This document shows positions 1 to 8,965 of a stretch of DNA of 64,000 nucleotides, piece by piece. The number at the start of each line of letters is the position of its first letter. The stretch's first letter is position 1. The stretch lies in contig NZ_SZZW01000003.1 in the NCBI RefSeq assembly GCF_009829915.1, forward strand, positions 1 through 64,000, written 5' to 3'. Under the pieces are notes generated by a model. The model did no database searches, was not told where the DNA came from, and was given only the letters and a program-made list of their open reading frames with translations. The position numbers were made by a program, and so were the translations under genes. Source of the DNA: Pantoea sp. Nvir (GTDB lineage: Bacteria > Pseudomonadota > Gammaproteobacteria > Enterobacterales > Enterobacteriaceae).

Positions 1-27
1 AAACACCTATTCTTATTACCAAGCAAA

Positions 28-103
28 TGGCGTCCCCTAGGGGGTTCGAACCCCTGTTACCGCCGTGAAAGGGCGGTGTCCTTGGCCGCTAGACGAAGGG
101 GAC
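28..103 (-). tRNA. gltW: tRNA-Glu (anticodon TTC)
   Basis: The minus strand reads a complete 76-nt cloverleaf: acceptor GTCCCCT pairing with AGGGGAC, anticodon TTC in a CGCCC/GGGCG stem, T-loop GTTCGAA and an encoded 3' CCA. It matches E. coli tRNA-Glu almost base for base. In enterobacteria this tRNA sits between 16S and 23S in several rRNA operons, and here too it lies just downstream of a 16S leader and relic, so it is probably transcribed from the rRNA promoter and cut from that precursor. The gene symbol follows the position equivalent to E. coli rrnG. Confidence 0.96.
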
Positions 104-146
104 ACAACAATGATGCGTCACGACTTCACAGCCATCTTGTTACTTT

Positions 147-454
147 TTTATCAGACAATTTGTGTGAGCATTTTATACCATTGTAATCCATGATTACTAT
201 CGATTTTGACTTTATAGATTTGAACTACGGACTTATAATCTATAAGTATAGTCGACCTGCCGTTCGACTTGCATGTGCTAGACCTGCCGCTAGCGTTCAA
301 TCTGAGCCACGATCAAACTCTTCAATTTAAGTTTAATGCTCAGAGTATTAAACATCATAATGAATTACGTGTTCACTCTTGAGACTTGATATTTTAAAAG
401 CCTAAAGGCTTTCGATATCTGTCTTACGAGTGCCCACACAAATTGTCTGATAAA
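147..454 (-). repeat. RNase III processing stem flanking the collapsed 16S gene
   Basis: Bases 147-166 and 435-454 are perfect 20-bp reverse complements. They correspond to the sequences before and after 16S in E. coli (core ATCAGACAAT..TGTGTG) that pair to form the pre-16S processing stem cut by RNase III. Here the arms are about 270 nt apart instead of about 1.7 kb, because nearly all of 16S between them is missing. The perfect match suggests either recent collapse or continued use in releasing tRNA-Glu. Confidence 0.85.
178..328 (-). pseudogene. rrs: Collapsed 16S rRNA gene remnant
   Basis: On the minus strand position 328 begins AAATTGAAGAGTTTGATC, the canonical 5' end of enterobacterial 16S, and the match runs through GCTCAGATTGAACGCT and ACATGCAAGTCGAACGG to about 253. 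It then jumps into a degraded copy of the region around E. coli 16S position 1300-1360 (ATCGATAGTAATCATGGAT against ATCGCTAGTAATCGTGGAT) at about 178-243. The body of the gene and the whole 3' end with the anti-Shine-Dalgarno sequence are absent. About 150 of about 1540 nt survive, so it cannot give a 16S rRNA. Confidence 0.88.
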
Positions 455-458
455 TTTT

Positions 459-466
459 TAAAGAGC
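459..466 (-). promoter_or_regulatory. rRNA leader boxA antitermination element
   Basis: The minus strand carries GCTCTTTA followed by AAAATTTATCAGACAA, the same string and spacing as the boxA region in E. coli rRNA leaders, where Nus factors load to make transcription resistant to Rho. It remains intact although the 16S gene it served is gone. Confidence 0.75.
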
Positions 467-504
467 GGCGCAGTTAGGAGCCGGGCTATGCTGCGAGATA
501 GCAT

Positions 505-532
505 AGCTTACGCTTTTATTCTTCAGAGTCAA
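505..532 (-). promoter_or_regulatory. rRNA operon P2-type promoter
   Basis: The minus strand shows TTGACT (527-532), a 16-nt spacer, and TAAGCT (505-510). TTGACTCTG and the spacer ending GCG match E. coli rrn P2 in sequence and position relative to boxA. The -10 is weaker than the usual TATTAT. A further -10-like TATGAT upstream could belong to P1 but is not clear. The promoter lies between the end of clpB and the leader, as in E. coli rrnG. Confidence 0.65.
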
Positions 533-722
533 TCTCTTTTTTCAGAGATTTTCTCCGGGTTACTTAGCTGCTAAGTCTCCTGAATATCATACTCCGTTAG
601 CTTTCGCGAGTGTCAGTAAAAGTACGTTTTTATTTAGTGAGTATATTAAACTATAAAATAAAATGATTTTATCAGTTTTAATTTACAACAGGAACCAGTA
701 AACTCCTTCTTACGTTATAAAG

Positions 723-3296
723 TTATTGACGCGCAATAATTTCTCCCTTTCTAACGTCTATTTCAATTGTTTTACCTGGAATCAGCTGACCGGAGAGTAT
801 TTGCTGTGCTAACGGATTTTCAATTTGCTGTTGAATAGCCCGTTTTAGCGGTCGCGCACCGTATATAGGATCATAGCCTTTTTCACCTAATAGTTTCAGT
901 GCTTCATTTGAGATATGTAACTGATAGCCGCGCTCATCTAGGCGCTTATAAAGACTCTGTAGTTGAATTTGCGCAATAGTAGAAATATGTTGTTCACGTA
1001 ATAGGTGGAACACTACGACTTCATCAATCCGGTTAACAAACTCAGGACGGAAATGATGGCCAACCACATTCATGACTACATTTTTCATTTCTCCGTAGCT
1101 TAGTTTTCCAAAACGCTCCTGAATCAGATCGGACCCTAAGTTAGATGTCATAATGACTACCGTGTTGCGAAAGTCCACAGTATGGCCCTGTCCATCTGTT
1201 AGGCGTCCATCATCTAGTACTTGCAATAAAATATTGAATACATCCGGATGCGCCTTTTCCACTTCGTCCAGTAAAATCACCGAATAAGGACGACGACGCA
1301 CTGCTTCCGTTAGATAGCCCCCTTCTTCATATCCTATATATCCCGGCGGAGCACCAACCAGACGCGATACGGCATGTTTTTCCATGAACTCTGACATATC
1401 GATACGCACCATCGCGTTATCACTATCAAACAAAAAATTAGCTAGCGCTTTACAAAGTTCTGTTTTACCTACGCCGGTCGGTCCCAAAAATAAAAATGAA
1501 CCTATTGGGCGATTGGGATCCGATAAACCGGCACGGTTGCGACGAATGGCATTGGATACGGCTTCTACAGCTTCGTCCTGAGCAATTACACGTGTATGTA
1601 ACTCCTGCTCTATACGCAACAATTTATCACGCTCACCCTCCATCATGCGTGCCATAGGGATACCTGTCCAGCGCGATAGTACGTCAGCAATCTCTATGTC
1701 AGTTACGCGGTTTCGTAGTAATTTCATGGCATTATCTTCAGACTGCGTTGCAGCTGTCAGCTGTTTTTCTAATGCCGGGATCTTACCATATTGCAATTCG
1801 GACATCTGGGTTAAATCGCTAATACGACGTGCCTGCTCCAACGACAAGCGTGCTTGTTCTAACTCTGCTTTAATATTTTGTGTGCCAGAGAGAGATGCTT
1901 TTTCCGCTTTCCATTCTTCTTCCAGTGCTAAGTATTCACGTTCTTTCTGCTCAAGTTCGCTTTCTATAACTTTTAGACGCTTAATGCTAGAGTCGTCAGA
2001 TTCTTTCTTCAGTGCCTGCTGCTCCAGCTTCAGTTGAATAATACGCCGCTCGAGCCTATCCAACGCTTCCGGCTTAGAATCTATTTGCAAACGAATACTA
2101 GAAGCGGCCTCGTCAATCAAGTCTATGGCTTTATCCGGAAGCTGACGATCAGCTATATATCGGTGAGATAAGGTAGCTGCTGCAAGAATAGCTTGGTTAG
2201 TTATCTGAACATGATGATGCAGCTCATATCGTTCTTTTAGTCCCCGTAGAATCGCAATAGTATCTTCCACACTTGGCTCAACAACATACACTTTTTGAAA
2301 ACGACGTTCCAGCGCTGCATCTTTTTCAATATACTGGCGGTACTCGTCTAAAGTTGTTGCCCCGACGCAATGAAGTTCACCTCGTGCTAAAGCTGGTTTC
2401 AACATGTTGCCAGCATCCATCGCTCCATCAGCTTTACCTGCTCCCACCATAATATGCAACTCATCGATAAATAAGATAATATTCCCTTCTTGTTTAATCA
2501 GCTCATTGAGCACCCCTTTCAGGCGTTCTTCAAAATCACCACGATATTTCGCGCCTGCCACCAATGAGCTCATATCCAGCGCCAGTACGCGTCGGCCTTT
2601 CAGGCCTTCAGGTACTTCACCGTTAATAATGCGCTGTGCCAGCCCCTCAACAATTGCAGTTTTACCTACGCCCGGTTCACCAATAAGCACTGGGTTATTT
2701 TTTGTACGGCGCTGTAGTACCTGAATAGTGCGACGGATCTCTTCGTCACGTCCAATTACTGGATCGAGTTTGCCCTGCTCAGCACGTTCGGTCAGATCAA
2801 TAGTGTATTTCTTTAATGTCTGACGCTTTTCTTCAGCACCTTGATCTTCCATGTTGTCTCCCCCACGCAAATGTTCAATGGCTTTGGTAATATTGTCAGT
2901 ATTCGCTCCAGCAGATTTTAGCAAATCAGCTAAAAAGCTACGTGACTCAAGAGACGCTAGAACAAAAAGCTCAGATGAAATAAAGTTATCTTTGCGCTTC
3001 TGAGCCAATTTATCGCATAGGTTAAGGACGCGAACTAGATCAGCAGAAAGTTGCACATCACCTGCGTTGCCTTCTATCTGTGGTAAACGGCTAATGGCTT
3101 GTTCAATATTATTGCGTAGGGACGTGACATTAATCCCTACAGAAGATAGCAAAGGACGCACTGTTCCGCCTTCCTGACTAAGCAGAGCACTCATCAGATG
3201 TAAAGGGTCAATAAATTGGTTGTCACGTCCTAAAGCAAAGGACTGCGCATCGGCAAGGGCCAGTTGGAATTTGTGGGTAAGACGATCCAAACGCAT
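723..3296 (-). CDS. clpB: ClpB disaggregase (Hsp100 AAA+ ATPase)
   Basis: ClpB is a cytoplasmic hexameric ATPase that pulls polypeptides out of aggregates together with DnaK. The product is 857 residues, the same as E. coli. Order: N domain (about 1-145), first AAA+ module with Walker [10 protein letters not shown] (about 206), coiled-coil middle domain (about 410-525), second AAA+ module with Walker [10 protein letters not shown] (about 605). The start ATG has AGGAG upstream (gcaggagttatcATG). A heat-shock-type promoter lies at 3340-3367. An internal ATG at codon 149 behind GGGGGAG could give the N-domain-less short form known from E. coli. The gene is upstream of the rRNA operon on the same strand. 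Full length with all motifs, so very likely functional. Confidence 0.98.
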   Translation of the reverse strand: MRLDRLTHKFQLALADAQSFALGRDNQFIDPLHLMSALLSQEGGTVRPLLSSVGINVTSLRNNIEQAISRLPQIEGNAGDVQLSADLVRVLNLCDKLAQKRKDNFISSELFVLASLESRSFLADLLKSAGANTDNITKAIEHLRGGDNMEDQGAEEKRQTLKKYTIDLTERAEQGKLDPVIGRDEEIRRTIQVLQRRTKNNPVLIGEPGVGKTAIVEGLAQRIINGEVPEGLKGRRVLALDMSSLVAGAKYRGDFEERLKGVLNELIKQEGNIILFIDELHIMVGAGKADGAMDAGNMLKPALARGELHCVGATTLDEYRQYIEKDAALERRFQKVYVVEPSVEDTIAILRGLKERYELHHHVQITNQAILAAATLSHRYIADRQLPDKAIDLIDEAASSIRLQIDSKPEALDRLERRIIQLKLEQQALKKESDDSSIKRLKVIESELEQKEREYLALEEEWKAEKASLSGTQNIKAELEQARLSLEQARRISDLTQMSELQYGKIPALEKQLTAATQSEDNAMKLLRNRVTDIEIADVLSRWTGIPMARMMEGERDKLLRIEQELHTRVIAQDEAVEAVSNAIRRNRAGLSDPNRPIGSFLFLGPTGVGKTELCKALANFLFDSDNAMVRIDMSEFMEKHAVSRLVGAPPGYIGYEEGGYLTEAVRRRPYSVILLDEVEKAHPDVFNILLQVLDDGRLTDGQGHTVDFRNTVVIMTSNLGSDLIQERFGKLSYGEMKNVVMNVVGHHFRPEFVNRIDEVVVFHLLREQHISTIAQIQLQSLYKRLDERGYQLHISNEALKLLGEKGYDPIYGARPLKRAIQQQIENPLAQQILSGQLIPGKTIEIDVRKGEIIARQ

Positions 3297-3339
3297 GATA
3301 ACTCCTGCGACAGTTCACAAAATTCATTCATTGAGATTG

Positions 3340-3367
3340 AGATAAGGTCATCCCTAACCTTTTCAAG
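3340..3367 (-). promoter_or_regulatory. Sigma-32-like promoter of clpB
   Basis: The minus strand has CTTGAA (3362-3367), a 14-nt spacer and CCTTATCT (3340-3347), close to the heat-shock sigma factor consensus CTTGAA / CCCCATnT. It lies about 45 nt upstream of the clpB start. E. coli clpB is transcribed from a sigma-32 promoter. The assignment is by motif only. Confidence 0.5.
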
Positions 3368-3465
3368 GTTAATAACCTGATTGATGAATAAAAAAATCAC
3401 TGTTAACAGCAACCTTAGGTCACAAGGTTATCTCAGTTGGATTAAATAATCCATAATATGCTCGT

Positions 3466-3490
3466 CATTCTTTCATGACATGAAAGAATG
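3466..3490. repeat. Perfect inverted repeat, 12-bp arms, 1-nt centre
   Basis: CATTCTTTCATG is followed after one base by its exact reverse complement. It lies in gene-free DNA between clpB and rluD. No T run follows on either strand, so it is not an obvious terminator. Confidence 0.8.
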
Positions 3491-3662
3491 AAATACACTA
3501 TTTTTAGTACAAAATAAACTCTTCTTCCCTATGTTATGTATAGATATTGGACCTAACTAAAATAAGCTATATTCTACAACTAGATGTAAAATATAGCTAA
3601 TATTTTATATCTAGGGAAACTCCTACCACATATATACATCTTTTCCCATATCATGCAGTACT

Positions 3663-3766
3663 CACTCATCGTATAAGATGAGCTGCCAATCGTGTTTTAG
3701 AGGAAATTAAGCAATAGTACTGTACTGTTTTGTGTGCATGGTATCTTACTTTAGCTAATAGGATAT
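3663..3766 (-). pseudogene. Possible 3' relic of pgeF (yfiH)
   Basis: In E. coli yfiH (pgeF, a polyphenol oxidase/laccase-family protein) lies between clpB and rluD. Here 3297-3934 has no intact gene. One minus-strand frame ends LISSKTRLAAHLIR then stop, which can be aligned with the YfiH C-terminus (FSYRRDK..GRMASFIWLI) with gaps. The match is short and the rest of the gene is not recognisable. Weak call, supported mainly by position. Confidence 0.25.
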
Positions 3767-3934
3767 TTCTTGTAAGTGAGCGCTGATGGTGGTACGAGTA
3801 ACACCCCAGGTGCACCAGATCATCTCTGATATTAATGACTAAATTCAACGCATCAAACAAGCAGACTTACAGCTATCTATATGTGCAATTAAAACAGGCA
3901 CGAACATTAGTAGAAAAAAACAGCTTTATATTTA

Positions 3935-4909
3935 TTAATCCAGCCGATTGTGAAATTCTTTAGAGTCCACTTTAAGCACTCTAATTAGTTCCAACATATC
4001 CTGAGGCAGCGGTGCGTGCAACTCTATTTTTATTCCGGTAATCGGATGATAGAAGCGTAGCATAGTGGCATGCAGGCACTGACGATTAAAAGTGCGCAGC
4101 GTCTCAATTAGTTGCTTCGACGCACCTTTTGGCGGACAGTGGTAGCCACCGTAAAACTGATCACCCACCAAAGGATGGTTGATATACAGCATATGTACTC
4201 GAATTTGATGTGTACGACCTGTTTCGAGACGAAGACGTAAACGAGTATGTGCACGGAAATGCTCTATAATACGATAGTGGGTTACTGCAGGTTTGCCAGC
4301 CAGATGTACCGCCATATGTGTGCGCTTTGTTGAATGACGGAGTATAGGAAAGTCCACCTTCCCGCTCATCGTTATAGTGCCAATAGCTACTGCTTCGTAT
4401 TCGCGGGTAATTTCGCGTAGATGTAGCATTTCCACTAAGCGCATCTGCGCCAGTATGGTTTTTGCTACCACCATCAGCCCAGTAGTATCTTTATCCAAAC
4501 GATGCACGATACCAGCGCGAGGTACGTGAGCAATGGCAGGATAATGGTAAAGCAGGGCATTTAATATAGTACCATCAGGATTACTAAAGCCGGGATGCAC
4601 GACCAAGTTACGCGGCTTGTTGATCACTACTATATCATCGTCTTCATAAACAATGTTTAACGTAATGTTTTGTGGTATTAAAAAAGGTTTTTCTTGGATT
4701 TCGACATGAATAGTGACCTGCTGGCCGCTTAAAACTTTCTTTTTAGGTTTATCGATGACCCTGCCATTCACGTTAACTTGGCGGTTAAGGATCCATTTTT
4801 TTATGCATGATCTTGAATAATCAGGAAATAATTCTGCTAAAGCTTGGTCTAAGCGTTGTCCCAGCTGGGATTGGGATACTATTGCAGTGAATTGAACTTG
4901 TTGTACCAT
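3935..4909 (-). CDS. rluD: 23S rRNA pseudouridine synthase RluD
   Basis: RluD makes pseudouridines 1911, 1915 and 1917 in helix 69 of 23S rRNA, which affects ribosome assembly and termination. 324 residues against 326 in E. coli. An N-terminal S4-like RNA-binding domain (about 15-75, with QRLDQALAELFPDYSRS) precedes the catalytic domain, whose signature HRLDKDTTGL (about 136-145) contains the catalytic Asp. RLETGRTHQIRVH is also intact. The gene is divergent from bamD as in E. coli. Helix 69 modification is among the last to be lost in reduced genomes, consistent with retention. Confidence 0.97.
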   Translation of the reverse strand: MVQQVQFTAIVSQSQLGQRLDQALAELFPDYSRSCIKKWILNRQVNVNGRVIDKPKKKVLSGQQVTIHVEIQEKPFLIPQNITLNIVYEDDDIVVINKPRNLVVHPGFSNPDGTILNALLYHYPAIAHVPRAGIVHRLDKDTTGLMVVAKTILAQMRLVEMLHLREITREYEAVAIGTITMSGKVDFPILRHSTKRTHMAVHLAGKPAVTHYRIIEHFRAHTRLRLRLETGRTHQIRVHMLYINHPLVGDQFYGGYHCPPKGASKQLIETLRTFNRQCLHATMLRFYHPITGIKIELHAPLPQDMLELIRVLKVDSKEFHNRLD

Positions 4910-5042
4910 ATATAGCTTATTTTTTTGAAGTGAAATTTTTACGATGATGCCATTTAATATAACGTATGGTTATATACGGTCATTACCTGAAATTATGACA
5001 GACAGTCATCACCATAATGATATGAGGGTAATTATTTTCGCT

Positions 5043-5783
5043 ATGAAGTATGTAAAATATCTGGTGGTTGCTGTTTTAATGATGCTAAATCTTGTAGGAT
5101 GTACTATCTCAACAAGTACTTTACTGAATCTACAGCCTTCCGACATTTATGCTAAAGCTCTAGTAAATCTGCATATGGGTAACTTTAGGGAAGCAATTAA
5201 GTACCTAGAAAATGTAGATAAATATTATCCTTTTAGTATCTATGCTCAGCAGACACAACTAGAATTAATCTATGCTTACTACAAAATCACAGATATGTTA
5301 TTAGCGAAAGAAGAAATAGAGCGATTCATAAATCTGCATCCAGATCATCCGAACCTGGACTATGTGATTTATATGCGAGGCGTGATAAACATGTACCAAA
5401 ATAATGGATTACTATTACGTTTGTTAAATATTGATAATTCCGATATTGATCCAACTCAAGTTCGCGACGCATTTCGTGATTTTTCTCAACTGATACACAA
5501 ATATCCAAACAGTCAGTATGCAACCGACGCACGGAAACGTCTAGTCTATTTGAAAAATCGTCTAGCAAAACATGAACTCTTGGTGGCGCAGTTCTATACT
5601 AGGCGCAAAGCTTATGTAGCAGTTGTTAATCGTGTTGAAGGCATGATGCGTGACTACCTAGATACACAGGCTACACGCGATGCGCTTCCCCTAATGGAAA
5701 ATGCTTATCGTGAATTACAGCTTAATGAAGAAGCAGATAAAGTTGCAAAGATTATTGCTGCTAACAGCGCACTTTTGAAGTAA
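5043..5783 (+). CDS. bamD: Outer membrane assembly lipoprotein BamD
   Basis: BamD is the essential lipoprotein of the BAM complex that, with BamA, inserts beta-barrel proteins in the outer membrane. From ATG 5043 the product is 246 residues (E. coli 245): a lipoprotein signal peptide MKYVKYLVVAVLMMLN ending in lipobox LVGC, then tandem TPR repeats (about 30-230), ending with EKVAKI-like DKVAKIIAAN. Longer in-frame starts exist (4944, 5022), but only 5043 gives the family N-terminus; its Shine-Dalgarno is distant (GAGGG about 14 nt upstream), so 5022 remains possible. The residues after the lipid Cys diverge from E. coli while the TPR part is well kept. Confidence 0.95.
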   Translation: MKYVKYLVVAVLMMLNLVGCTISTSTLLNLQPSDIYAKALVNLHMGNFREAIKYLENVDKYYPFSIYAQQTQLELIYAYYKITDMLLAKEEIERFINLHPDHPNLDYVIYMRGVINMYQNNGLLLRLLNIDNSDIDPTQVRDAFRDFSQLIHKYPNSQYATDARKRLVYLKNRLAKHELLVAQFYTRRKAYVAVVNRVEGMMRDYLDTQATRDALPLMENAYRELQLNEEADKVAKIIAANSALLK

Positions 5784-5982
5784 GCGTATTAAAAATCAAA
5801 AATTGATAGAATACTTCATTTAACAACATCTTATAATTAAAGAGAAAAAGTCCTATTTTTCTATTAGAAAGCCATCTGCTGATCTTTAAAATTATTACCA
5901 GTGTAATATATCAGTTTATTTTTTACTGTACATTACCTGTTTTTTTACAAATTGTTCACATTAACAAAAAGTGACACTCTTT

Positions 5983-5998
5983 AGTGATAAAAATCACA
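5983..5998 (+). promoter_or_regulatory. CRP-like site upstream of raiA
   Basis: AGTGA-N6-TCACA sits about 65 nt upstream of raiA and differs from the CRP core TGTGA-N6-TCACA at one base. A CRP input would be consistent with stationary-phase or low-glucose expression of a ribosome hibernation factor. Whether the genome still encodes CRP cannot be seen here. Confidence 0.45.
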
Positions 5999-6061
5999 CA
6001 CTTCATTCTTCAGACCGTTATTCTGGATCTACCTGGATCGAAATAACAGAGAGGTAGATTT

Positions 6062-6388
6062 ATGATTATAAATATCACTAGCAAACAAATGGAGATTACT
6101 GCAGCTATCCGAAACCATATTGGAGATCGTTTCGCAAAACTAGAAAAATGGCAAACTCATCTCATCAATCCGCACATCGTAATTTCTAAGGCTTCTAAAG
6201 AATTTGTAGCTGATGCTACTATTAATACGCCGAACGGAACACTTATTGCCAGAGCTAAACACGAAGATATGTATACCGCCATTAACGACCTTAGCAGCAA
6301 ACTTGAGCGGCAGTTAAACAAAGTTCAGCACAAACCAGAAGCCCGTAGAGCAGCAACCAGCGTTAAAATCTTCTCATCTGTCAGTTAA
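6062..6388 (+). CDS. raiA: Ribosome-associated inhibitor RaiA (YfiA)
   Basis: RaiA binds the 30S decoding site in cold or stationary phase, blocks initiation and keeps 70S ribosomes inactive. 108 residues against 113. The S30AE fold is almost identical to E. coli ([52 protein letters not shown]). The acidic tail (DANFVEEVEEE in E. coli) is replaced by KIFSSVS, which removes the C-terminal extension but not the ribosome-binding body. GAGAGGT lies 6-12 nt before the ATG. The gene sits between bamD and pheL as in E. coli, with a CRP-like site upstream. Confidence 0.95.
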   Translation: MIINITSKQMEITAAIRNHIGDRFAKLEKWQTHLINPHIVISKASKEFVADATINTPNGTLIARAKHEDMYTAINDLSSKLERQLNKVQHKPEARRAATSVKIFSSVS

Positions 6389-6418
6389 GATTAACGAGCT
6401 TTTAAGCGCCTTTTTTTA

Positions 6419-6446
6419 TTGACAGCCTTAATGCAGTACCTATAAT
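6419..6446 (+). promoter_or_regulatory. Sigma-70 promoter of pheL-pheA
   Basis: TTGACA (6419-6424), a 16-nt spacer and TATAAT (6441-6446): both hexamers are exact consensus. It lies 30 nt before the pheL start and has the same relation to the raiA end as in E. coli. Confidence 0.85.
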
Positions 6447-6475
6447 CTCAGATCGCTTTTTGAATGGAGATCATC

Positions 6476-6526
6476 ATGAATTTTTTGCTGTTTTCCTTAA
6501 CTTTCTTCTTTTTTACCTTGCTCTGA
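6476..6526 (+). CDS. pheL: pheA leader peptide PheL
   Basis: A 16-codon leader, MNFLLFSLTFFFFTLL, with six Phe codons including four in a row near the end. In enterobacteria ribosome stalling at Phe codons when charged tRNA-Phe is scarce lets transcription read through into pheA. The E. coli leader is [15 protein letters not shown]. The Shine-Dalgarno AATGGAGA lies just upstream. The gene is flanked by a consensus promoter and by the attenuator hairpin, which makes the call firm despite its length. Confidence 0.88.
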   Translation: MNFLLFSLTFFFFTLL

Positions 6527-6555
6527 TGGGAAGTGGTTCTTTGTACGAAAACGAT

Positions 6556-6611
6556 AGATAAGACTAATGACAAAGCCTCCCAGCTGGGAGGCTTTGTCAT
6601 TAGTCTTATCT
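6556..6611 (+). terminator. pheA attenuator, now a 56-nt perfect palindrome
   Basis: Two 28-nt arms, centred on CAG|CTG, are exact reverse complements with no loop. The inner part (ACAAAGCCTCCC / GGGAGGCTTTGT) corresponds to the E. coli pheA attenuator stem. The upstream segment at about 6528-6545 (GGGAAGTGGTTCTTTGT) can pair with ACAAAG..CCTCCC as an antiterminator. Unlike E. coli there is no T run after the stem: the stem simply continues into TCATTAGTCTTATCT. Terminator efficiency is therefore uncertain. Confidence 0.75.
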
Positions 6612-6631
6612 TATACTAGAGGGCAAGCTCT

Positions 6632-7798
6632 ATGAACCTCAATGATCCTTTACTAGCACTGCGTGACAAAATCAGCTCTGTTGATGAAAAAATTCTGATG
6701 TTACTAGCGGAGCGTCGTACAATAGCAGTAAAAATTGCTCAAATAAAACTAGTTACACATCAACCAATACGCAACATAGAACGTGAACGTAAGCTATTAG
6801 CAAATCTGGTCCTGCTTGGTAAGAAACATCAGCTAGATGAGCACTATATAACACGGTTATTTCAACAAATTATTGAAGATTCTGTCTTAACACAGCAGGC
6901 GTTAGTACAAAAGAATGTAAATCATACAAATACGTTGGCAGCACGAATCGCTTTTTTGGGACCTAAAGGCTCCTATTCGCATATTTCTGCGCGTCAGTAT
7001 GCCGCACGGCACTTCAAGAATATCGTAGAGATTAGTTGTCTCAAGTTTCAAGATGTTATTCATCAGGTGGAAAATAGCCAAGCGGATTATGCAGTATTAC
7101 CGATCGAAAATACTAGTTCCGGATCTATTAACGATGTTTATGACCTGCTACAGCAAACTAGCCTCTCTATTATTGGTGAGTTAACACAGTCCATTGATCA
7201 TTGTATCTTAGTAGTAGGTAACACCGATTTACAGCAAATTGAAATCGTCTATAGTCATCCACAACCTTTCCAGCAGTGTAGCCAGTTTATTAATCGTTTC
7301 CCGCACTGGGAAATCAGATATACGGAAAGCACTGCCGCTGCAATGGAAAAGGTAGCTACATTACACTTACCAAAAGCAGCCGCTTTGGGCAGCGAAGCTG
7401 GTGGAGAGCTATATGATTTACGAGTACTAAAGCGTCATCTGGCAAATAAGAAACAAAACCATACACGCTTTATTATACTAGCCCGTAAATCAATCACAGT
7501 ATCTAATCAGATACCAGCTAAAACAACCCTACTAATGGTGACAGGCCAGCAAGCAGGCGCGCTAGTTGAAGCACTACTGGTACTACGCAAGCATAAATTA
7601 ATAATGAGCAAACTTGAGTCACGACCAATTAACGATAACCCCTGGGAAGAAATGTTTTACATTGACATTCAAGGTAATGTGGAATCGGAAAGCCTACAAC
7701 TGGCATTACAGGAACTCAAATGCTTGACCCGTACGCTGAAGGTACTAGGATGCTATCCCAGTGACAATGTTGTTGCTGTTGACCCACATAGAAAATAA
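6632..7798 (+). CDS. pheA: Bifunctional chorismate mutase / prephenate dehydratase
   Basis: PheA converts chorismate to prephenate and then phenylpyruvate, the committed steps to phenylalanine. 388 residues (E. coli 386). Chorismate mutase domain about 1-95 ([27 protein letters not shown]), prephenate dehydratase about 105-285 ([29 protein letters not shown]) and a C-terminal ACT domain with both Phe-binding motifs GALV and ESRP, so feedback inhibition is probably retained. It follows pheL and the attenuator and is convergent with tyrA-aroF. Very likely functional and central to a nutritional role. Confidence 0.98.
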   Translation: MNLNDPLLALRDKISSVDEKILMLLAERRTIAVKIAQIKLVTHQPIRNIERERKLLANLVLLGKKHQLDEHYITRLFQQIIEDSVLTQQALVQKNVNHTNTLAARIAFLGPKGSYSHISARQYAARHFKNIVEISCLKFQDVIHQVENSQADYAVLPIENTSSGSINDVYDLLQQTSLSIIGELTQSIDHCILVVGNTDLQQIEIVYSHPQPFQQCSQFINRFPHWEIRYTESTAAAMEKVATLHLPKAAALGSEAGGELYDLRVLKRHLANKKQNHTRFIILARKSITVSNQIPAKTTLLMVTGQQAGALVEALLVLRKHKLIMSKLESRPINDNPWEEMFYIDIQGNVESESLQLALQELKCLTRTLKVLGCYPSDNVVAVDPHRK

Positions 7799-7837
7799 TA
7801 GCACTGAATTGTTAAAAGATATAGAACAGTACTTATT

Positions 7838-8959
7838 TTATAAACGACTGTCATTAGCGGTGCGCAGCAAGCTGCTGCTTTCGACCATAAAACGTTTAGC
7901 GTGATTGCCAAACCAGTGTTCGACACTGTTGAACATGTCGATAAATCCCTGTTTATCTCCTCTCTCCAGTAATGTGATCGCTTCACCGCAACGCTGGTAA
8001 TAACGTTTGATAAGAGCCAAGTTATTTTTCGAAGACATGATAATATCTGCGTAGAGCTGAGGATCCTGAGCAAATAGGCGACCTACCATTGCCAGTTCTA
8101 GCCGATAAATCGGTGATGAAAGCGCAAGCAATTGATCGAGATCAACATTTTCTTCCGATAAATGAAACCCATAAGCGAATGTCGTAAAGTGACGTAACGC
8201 CTGGATAAAGGCCATATGTTGATCGTGCTCTGCGGCGCTAATACGATGTAACCGAGCACCCCAGACCCGAATCTGCTCAAGGAACCACTGGTAAGCTTCA
8301 GGCTGACGTCCATCGCACCACACCACGACCTGTTTTGCTAGATTTTCAATATCTGAACCGAACATAGGATGTAGACCAAGTACAGGACCTGAATGTACAG
8401 CTAACATTGCGTGCAAAGGGGCATTTTTTACTGACGCCAAATCAATAAGAATACAGTCTTCTGGAAGAGATGGGAGCTGTGCAATTACTTGTACCGTAAT
8501 ATAAATAGGAACACTAATAATCACCATACCGGCATTACTCAACAGTGTATCAGCCCGATCCCAGTCATTTTTATCTAGCAACTGGACACAATAGCCTGAC
8601 AATGTCAGCATACGAGCAAATAAACTTCCCATCTTCCCTTTACCACCGATAATCACTACTGAACGAAGATCAGGATTTATCTTCTTGAATCCTTTATCAT
8701 TTTCATTAGTGTAGGATTCTCGCATAACACGACGCAATAAGTCTTCAATTAGATCGGGTGGAACACCGAGTACCTCCGCTTCTTTACGACGTAAAGCCAG
8801 CATTGACGCTTCACGTTCGGGCACATAAACAGGCAAACCGAAGCAGCTTTTTATTTTACCCACTTCCGCTACTAGTTTCAGGCGTTTTGCCAGTAGATTT
8901 AAAAGTGATTTATCTAAGGTATCGATTTGATCACGCAACGCAGTTAGTTCAGCTACCAT
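7838..8959 (-). CDS. tyrA: Bifunctional chorismate mutase / prephenate dehydrogenase (T-protein)
   Basis: TyrA makes prephenate and oxidises it with NAD+ to 4-hydroxyphenylpyruvate for tyrosine. 373 residues, the same as E. coli. N-terminal mutase domain ([23 protein letters not shown], with further RL..EVGKIK) about 1-90, then a Rossmann domain starting [11 protein letters not shown] (about 100) and the helical dehydrogenase domain with LGLHPMFG and [13 protein letters not shown]. It lies 6 nt after aroF on the same strand, so it is presumably co-transcribed as aroF-tyrA. The mutase activity duplicates that in PheA; both are intact. Confidence 0.97.
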   Translation of the reverse strand: MVAELTALRDQIDTLDKSLLNLLAKRLKLVAEVGKIKSCFGLPVYVPEREASMLALRRKEAEVLGVPPDLIEDLLRRVMRESYTNENDKGFKKINPDLRSVVIIGGKGKMGSLFARMLTLSGYCVQLLDKNDWDRADTLLSNAGMVIISVPIYITVQVIAQLPSLPEDCILIDLASVKNAPLHAMLAVHSGPVLGLHPMFGSDIENLAKQVVVWCDGRQPEAYQWFLEQIRVWGARLHRISAAEHDQHMAFIQALRHFTTFAYGFHLSEENVDLDQLLALSSPIYRLELAMVGRLFAQDPQLYADIIMSSKNNLALIKRYYQRCGEAITLLERGDKQGFIDMFNSVEHWFGNHAKRFMVESSSLLRTANDSRL

Positions 8960-8965
8960 TCCCTA

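Noticed and set aside
3677-3690. GATGAGCTGCCA shared with about 58595
   Set aside because: A 12-mer shared twice in 64 kb with no extended similarity; likely chance.
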